Part shown: positions 51,501 through 53,335 of the stretch, piece by piece
Position numbering within the stretch: position 1 is the first letter of the stretch
How the letters are laid out: every line of letters begins with the position of its first letter
Source: an uncultured Bacteroidales bacterium
GTDB lineage: Bacteria > Bacteroidota > Bacteroidia > Bacteroidales > Muribaculaceae
DNA length: 53,335 nucleotides
Assembly: GCA_902762385.1 (NCBI GenBank)
Contig: CACWNQ010000018.1
Location: 1-53,335 of the forward strand
Reading direction: 5' to 3'
Program-made: the position numbers and the translations under genes
Notes under the pieces: generated by a model
What the model saw: the letters and a program-made list of their open reading frames with translations, nothing else
Database searches by the model: none
What the model was told of the DNA's origin: nothing

Positions 51501-53042
51501 CTACTCAATTAGGTGCTTTGCCTTCATTAAATAATAATTATCAAGGCTTTTGAGGTAGTTCACTTGAGTGTGGTAGCACAAGATTAAGGTCGCAATAAGG
51601 ATGAAAGTGTAGATTATCATCCAAATGAAGAATGAGCGGCGATAACGACCCTCTTTCACATTGAGTAGGACAAAGGTGGCTATGACCACAAATAGTGGTT
51701 GCAGTGGTAAGATGTAGCGACTCACTGAACCTCCAGTGATGAAAGCTATAATAAAGAATGTGACTAGTGGCCACCAGGCCCACATACCCAGGTTGGCTTG
51801 CTTGTGGTGCAGCACATTAATATACAGGTAGTAGTGCAGGCATATGCCACCCACAATGTACCACATTATGCGCACACGAGGCAGAATGCTCAGCACATCA
51901 GCATTGTCCAAGTCATAGAGCCATGGGAACGGAATGGTGTACTGAACACCGGCAGTGATGGGTAGCAGTAGCAGTCTTATCCACTCGGGATAGTGATAAT
52001 AATCGCCAATGAGCGACATGTAGGGTTGTTGCACAATGCCAATCTTAAAGGCTAAAGCCATGGCATCGCCGCCATCAACTGTGCGGTATTGTTGGCCAAA
52101 CGAGTAGGAGAATAATATGCTGAATACTATAGTGATGGCAAGCGCTATCACAGCCATTAGGGTGCCATGTTTCCAGTGAGCACGCTTGTGTGCCAGGGCC
52201 ATCATTGCAGCGCCAATCATTGCAAAGTAGGCGAAGTTGGTGCGCACCATAGCCAGGATTATTGTGCCCACTACAAATATCGTGAGTTCGCGAAGTCGAT
52301 CGTGCCGGTTTATCTTCTCGGCCCTTGCCATGCCTGCTAGGCTATAGCCCACCATTGTGATGCCTAACGCGCAACCAGCTTCCTTTTGGATGCGTACTCC
52401 TTGTGACATGAAAAATCCCAGTAATGCTACCATGAGCATCGATATAAATGCAATGGTCGAGGCTTGAGTGTTAGGGAATCGGTGGCTAAGCATTCTGTTG
52501 GCAATCTTGCCGGTTATTACTATCGACAGCATTGTGAACATGAAGTTAAGCGCCAGTGGCCACACGATACTCACGCCCAGTATCTTCCAGAGTCCAAGCA
52601 TTAACAAGGGTAAGCCTTTGAATGGAATCTTGGGCTCACTACAGCGCCCATCGTAGTGCGACAAGGCCCAACTGTAGTAATTGCCGTCGTCAGATTGAAG
52701 ATTAGGCATCTCAAGTGAGAAGTCTGGCAGCGAAGTGCACACTTTCATGCTATATATGGTATAAGTTGCAAGAAGCGTACTGGCTACGAGCAGTAGCCAT
52801 TGGCCCCAACGACATGCAATCTTGCTTTGAGAGTACATGAAGCGAGGGATAAGATAGACCACAACAAATGCTAGCACGATGCTGCATGAGTCGCTAAACT
52901 CGAAAAGGCGTCCGGTATAGGTCGCCACAATCCCAAGCGAGATGACCTCGCCAAGCATCAGCAACCACCCGCTTTTGTCGATGAGAGTTGTGATTCTATT
53001 TTCTCCTTGCTTGTACACCTTATTATATAATATATATAGCAA
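51501..53042 (-). CDS. polytopic GT-C-like membrane protein
   Basis: 513 residues, about 11-13 membrane segments, with a large polar loop near residues 115-145 (SLEMPNLQSDDGNYYSWALSH) that contains acidic residues positioned as in GT-C glycosyltransferases acting on lipid-linked sugars. Overall family not identified. Its gap to the PepC-like gene is only 49 nt, so both could be in one transcript. A promoter precedes it. Confidence 0.5.
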   Translation of the reverse strand: MLYILYNKVYKQGENRITTLIDKSGWLLMLGEVISLGIVATYTGRLFEFSDSCSIVLAFVVVYLIPRFMYSQSKIACRWGQWLLLVASTLLATYTIYSMKVCTSLPDFSLEMPNLQSDDGNYYSWALSHYDGRCSEPKIPFKGLPLLMLGLWKILGVSIVWPLALNFMFTMLSIVITGKIANRMLSHRFPNTQASTIAFISMLMVALLGFFMSQGVRIQKEAGCALGITMVGYSLAGMARAEKINRHDRLRELTIFVVGTIILAMVRTNFAYFAMIGAAMMALAHKRAHWKHGTLMAVIALAITIVFSILFSYSFGQQYRTVDGGDAMALAFKIGIVQQPYMSLIGDYYHYPEWIRLLLLPITAGVQYTIPFPWLYDLDNADVLSILPRVRIMWYIVGGICLHYYLYINVLHHKQANLGMWAWWPLVTFFIIAFITGGSVSRYILPLQPLFVVIATFVLLNVKEGRYRRSFFIWMIIYTFILIATLILCYHTQVNYLKSLDNYYLMKAKHLIE

Positions 53043-53094
53043 ACCAAGTTGCTTTTATGCTAAACGAGGTTATGAAACCAGATAATAGATTTGC

Positions 53095-53126
53095 AAATTT
53101 ACTCCTTTATCATTAAAAAGTCAAAA
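53095..53126 (-). promoter_or_regulatory. promoter of the GT-C-like gene
   Basis: The minus strand has TTTG (53126-53123), 20 nt, then TAAATTTG (53102-53095), 53 nt before the start. Confidence 0.65.
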
Positions 53127-53245
53127 TTATGACTTGAAAAGTGATATGGTGACAATCTTTTTGCCCGAGATCAGGGGCAAAAATGCCCTTTAATTATGAA
53201 AATATGTTAAATTTGTGTTTTTTCTGAATTTTTTCCTGAAAATAT

Positions 53246-53276
53246 TTTGCCGTGTCGTGAATCGGTTGTAATTTTG
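53246..53276 (+). promoter_or_regulatory. promoter at the right edge
   Basis: TTTG (53246-53249), 19 nt, then TAATTTTG (53269-53276): ideal match. Transcription would start near 53283 and leave the window. Confidence 0.7.
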
Positions 53277-53286
53277 CAACGCTTTT

Positions 53287-53325
53287 CGGCTCACGAGGAC
53301 CCGTTCCGAGTTGAGCGGTTTTTTT
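53287..53325 (+). other. leader hairpin with T-run at the right edge
   Basis: GCTCA/TGAGC (53289-53293 with 53312-53316) with an inner GGA/TCC pair, followed by seven T. It lies directly after the predicted start, so it may be an attenuator or a very short RNA. Confidence 0.4.
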
Positions 53326-53335
53326 GACGCCCTGC

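Noticed and set aside
1-53335. tRNA, rRNA or transposase genes
   Set aside because: None recognised when reading both strands; short structured stretches lack tRNA features and no transposase-like frame was seen.

Overview
The window looks like chromosomal DNA of a gut-type Bacteroidales bacterium (Bacteroidota), most likely Muribaculaceae or Prevotellaceae. The evidence is the gene content and order (nadK divergent from pdxJ-exbB-exbD-tonB; DUF3098-uppP-truB-queA), secreted proteins ending in the short C-terminal tails usual in that order, Bacteroidota-type promoters (TTTG about 19-21 nt before TAnnTTTG) and A/T-rich translation starts without clear Shine-Dalgarno sites. No rRNA, tRNA, transposase, integrase or CRISPR array was seen.

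Layout. 1-0.7 kb: a truncated gene and two small unknown genes. 0.8-5.1 kb: a secreted GH3 glycosidase and a multidomain secreted adhesin-like protein. 5.2-9.4 kb: a probable four-gene operon (tiny tail-only secreted protein, DUF3667 zinc-ribbon membrane protein, subtilisin-like protease, methyltransferase). 9.8-12.3 kb: a NADAR-family gene convergent with an acyl-CoA synthetase. 12.5-19.0 kb: a minus-strand block combining an AAA+ ATPase with a winged-helix N-terminus, an unknown coiled-coil protein, an N-formylglutamate-amidohydrolase-like protein, an SprT-like zinc protease, a PD-(D/E)XK nuclease-like protein and two further unknown genes. Three of these genes overlap, and the ATPase part has a strong promoter followed by a long structured leader with very small ORFs. 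This block is the best candidate for an undescribed system.

19.3-23.2 kb: CapA-like, DUF3160 and FG-GAP-like secreted proteins in one operon. 23.3-26.6 kb: queA, truB, uppP and DUF3098 (tRNA modification and cell-wall lipid recycling). 26.7-29.4 kb: secreted unknowns and, upstream of one, a strong structured-RNA candidate (about 170 nt, own promoter and terminal T-run, 6S-like shape), plus the relic of a Fic-type gene. 29.4-32.3 kb: a FadL-type porin and a dockerin-FGE fusion. 32.4-37.7 kb: LemA followed by four TPM-domain paralogues and an AGCS amino-acid/sodium symporter. 37.7-42.8 kb: LD-carboxypeptidase, nadK, pdxJ and the ExbB/ExbD/TonB energiser. 42.9-45.8 kb: two tandem paralogous secreted proteins. 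46.0-46.2 kb: a 16-bp hairpin and a 153-bp inverted-repeat-bounded element resembling a MITE/REP. 46.2-48.2 kb: a LytS/LytR-type two-component pair. 48.4-53.3 kb: a TPR membrane protein, pyrH, a secreted PepC-like peptidase, a polytopic GT-C-like protein, and a promoter at the right edge.

Functional themes are envelope and surface biology (secreted glycosidase, adhesin-like and protease proteins, FadL, TonB energiser, LemA/TPM, undecaprenyl phosphate recycling, LD-carboxypeptidase), scattered housekeeping genes, and one accessory-looking ATPase/protease/nuclease block. All family calls come from reading the sequence and remembered motifs; no database search was run.
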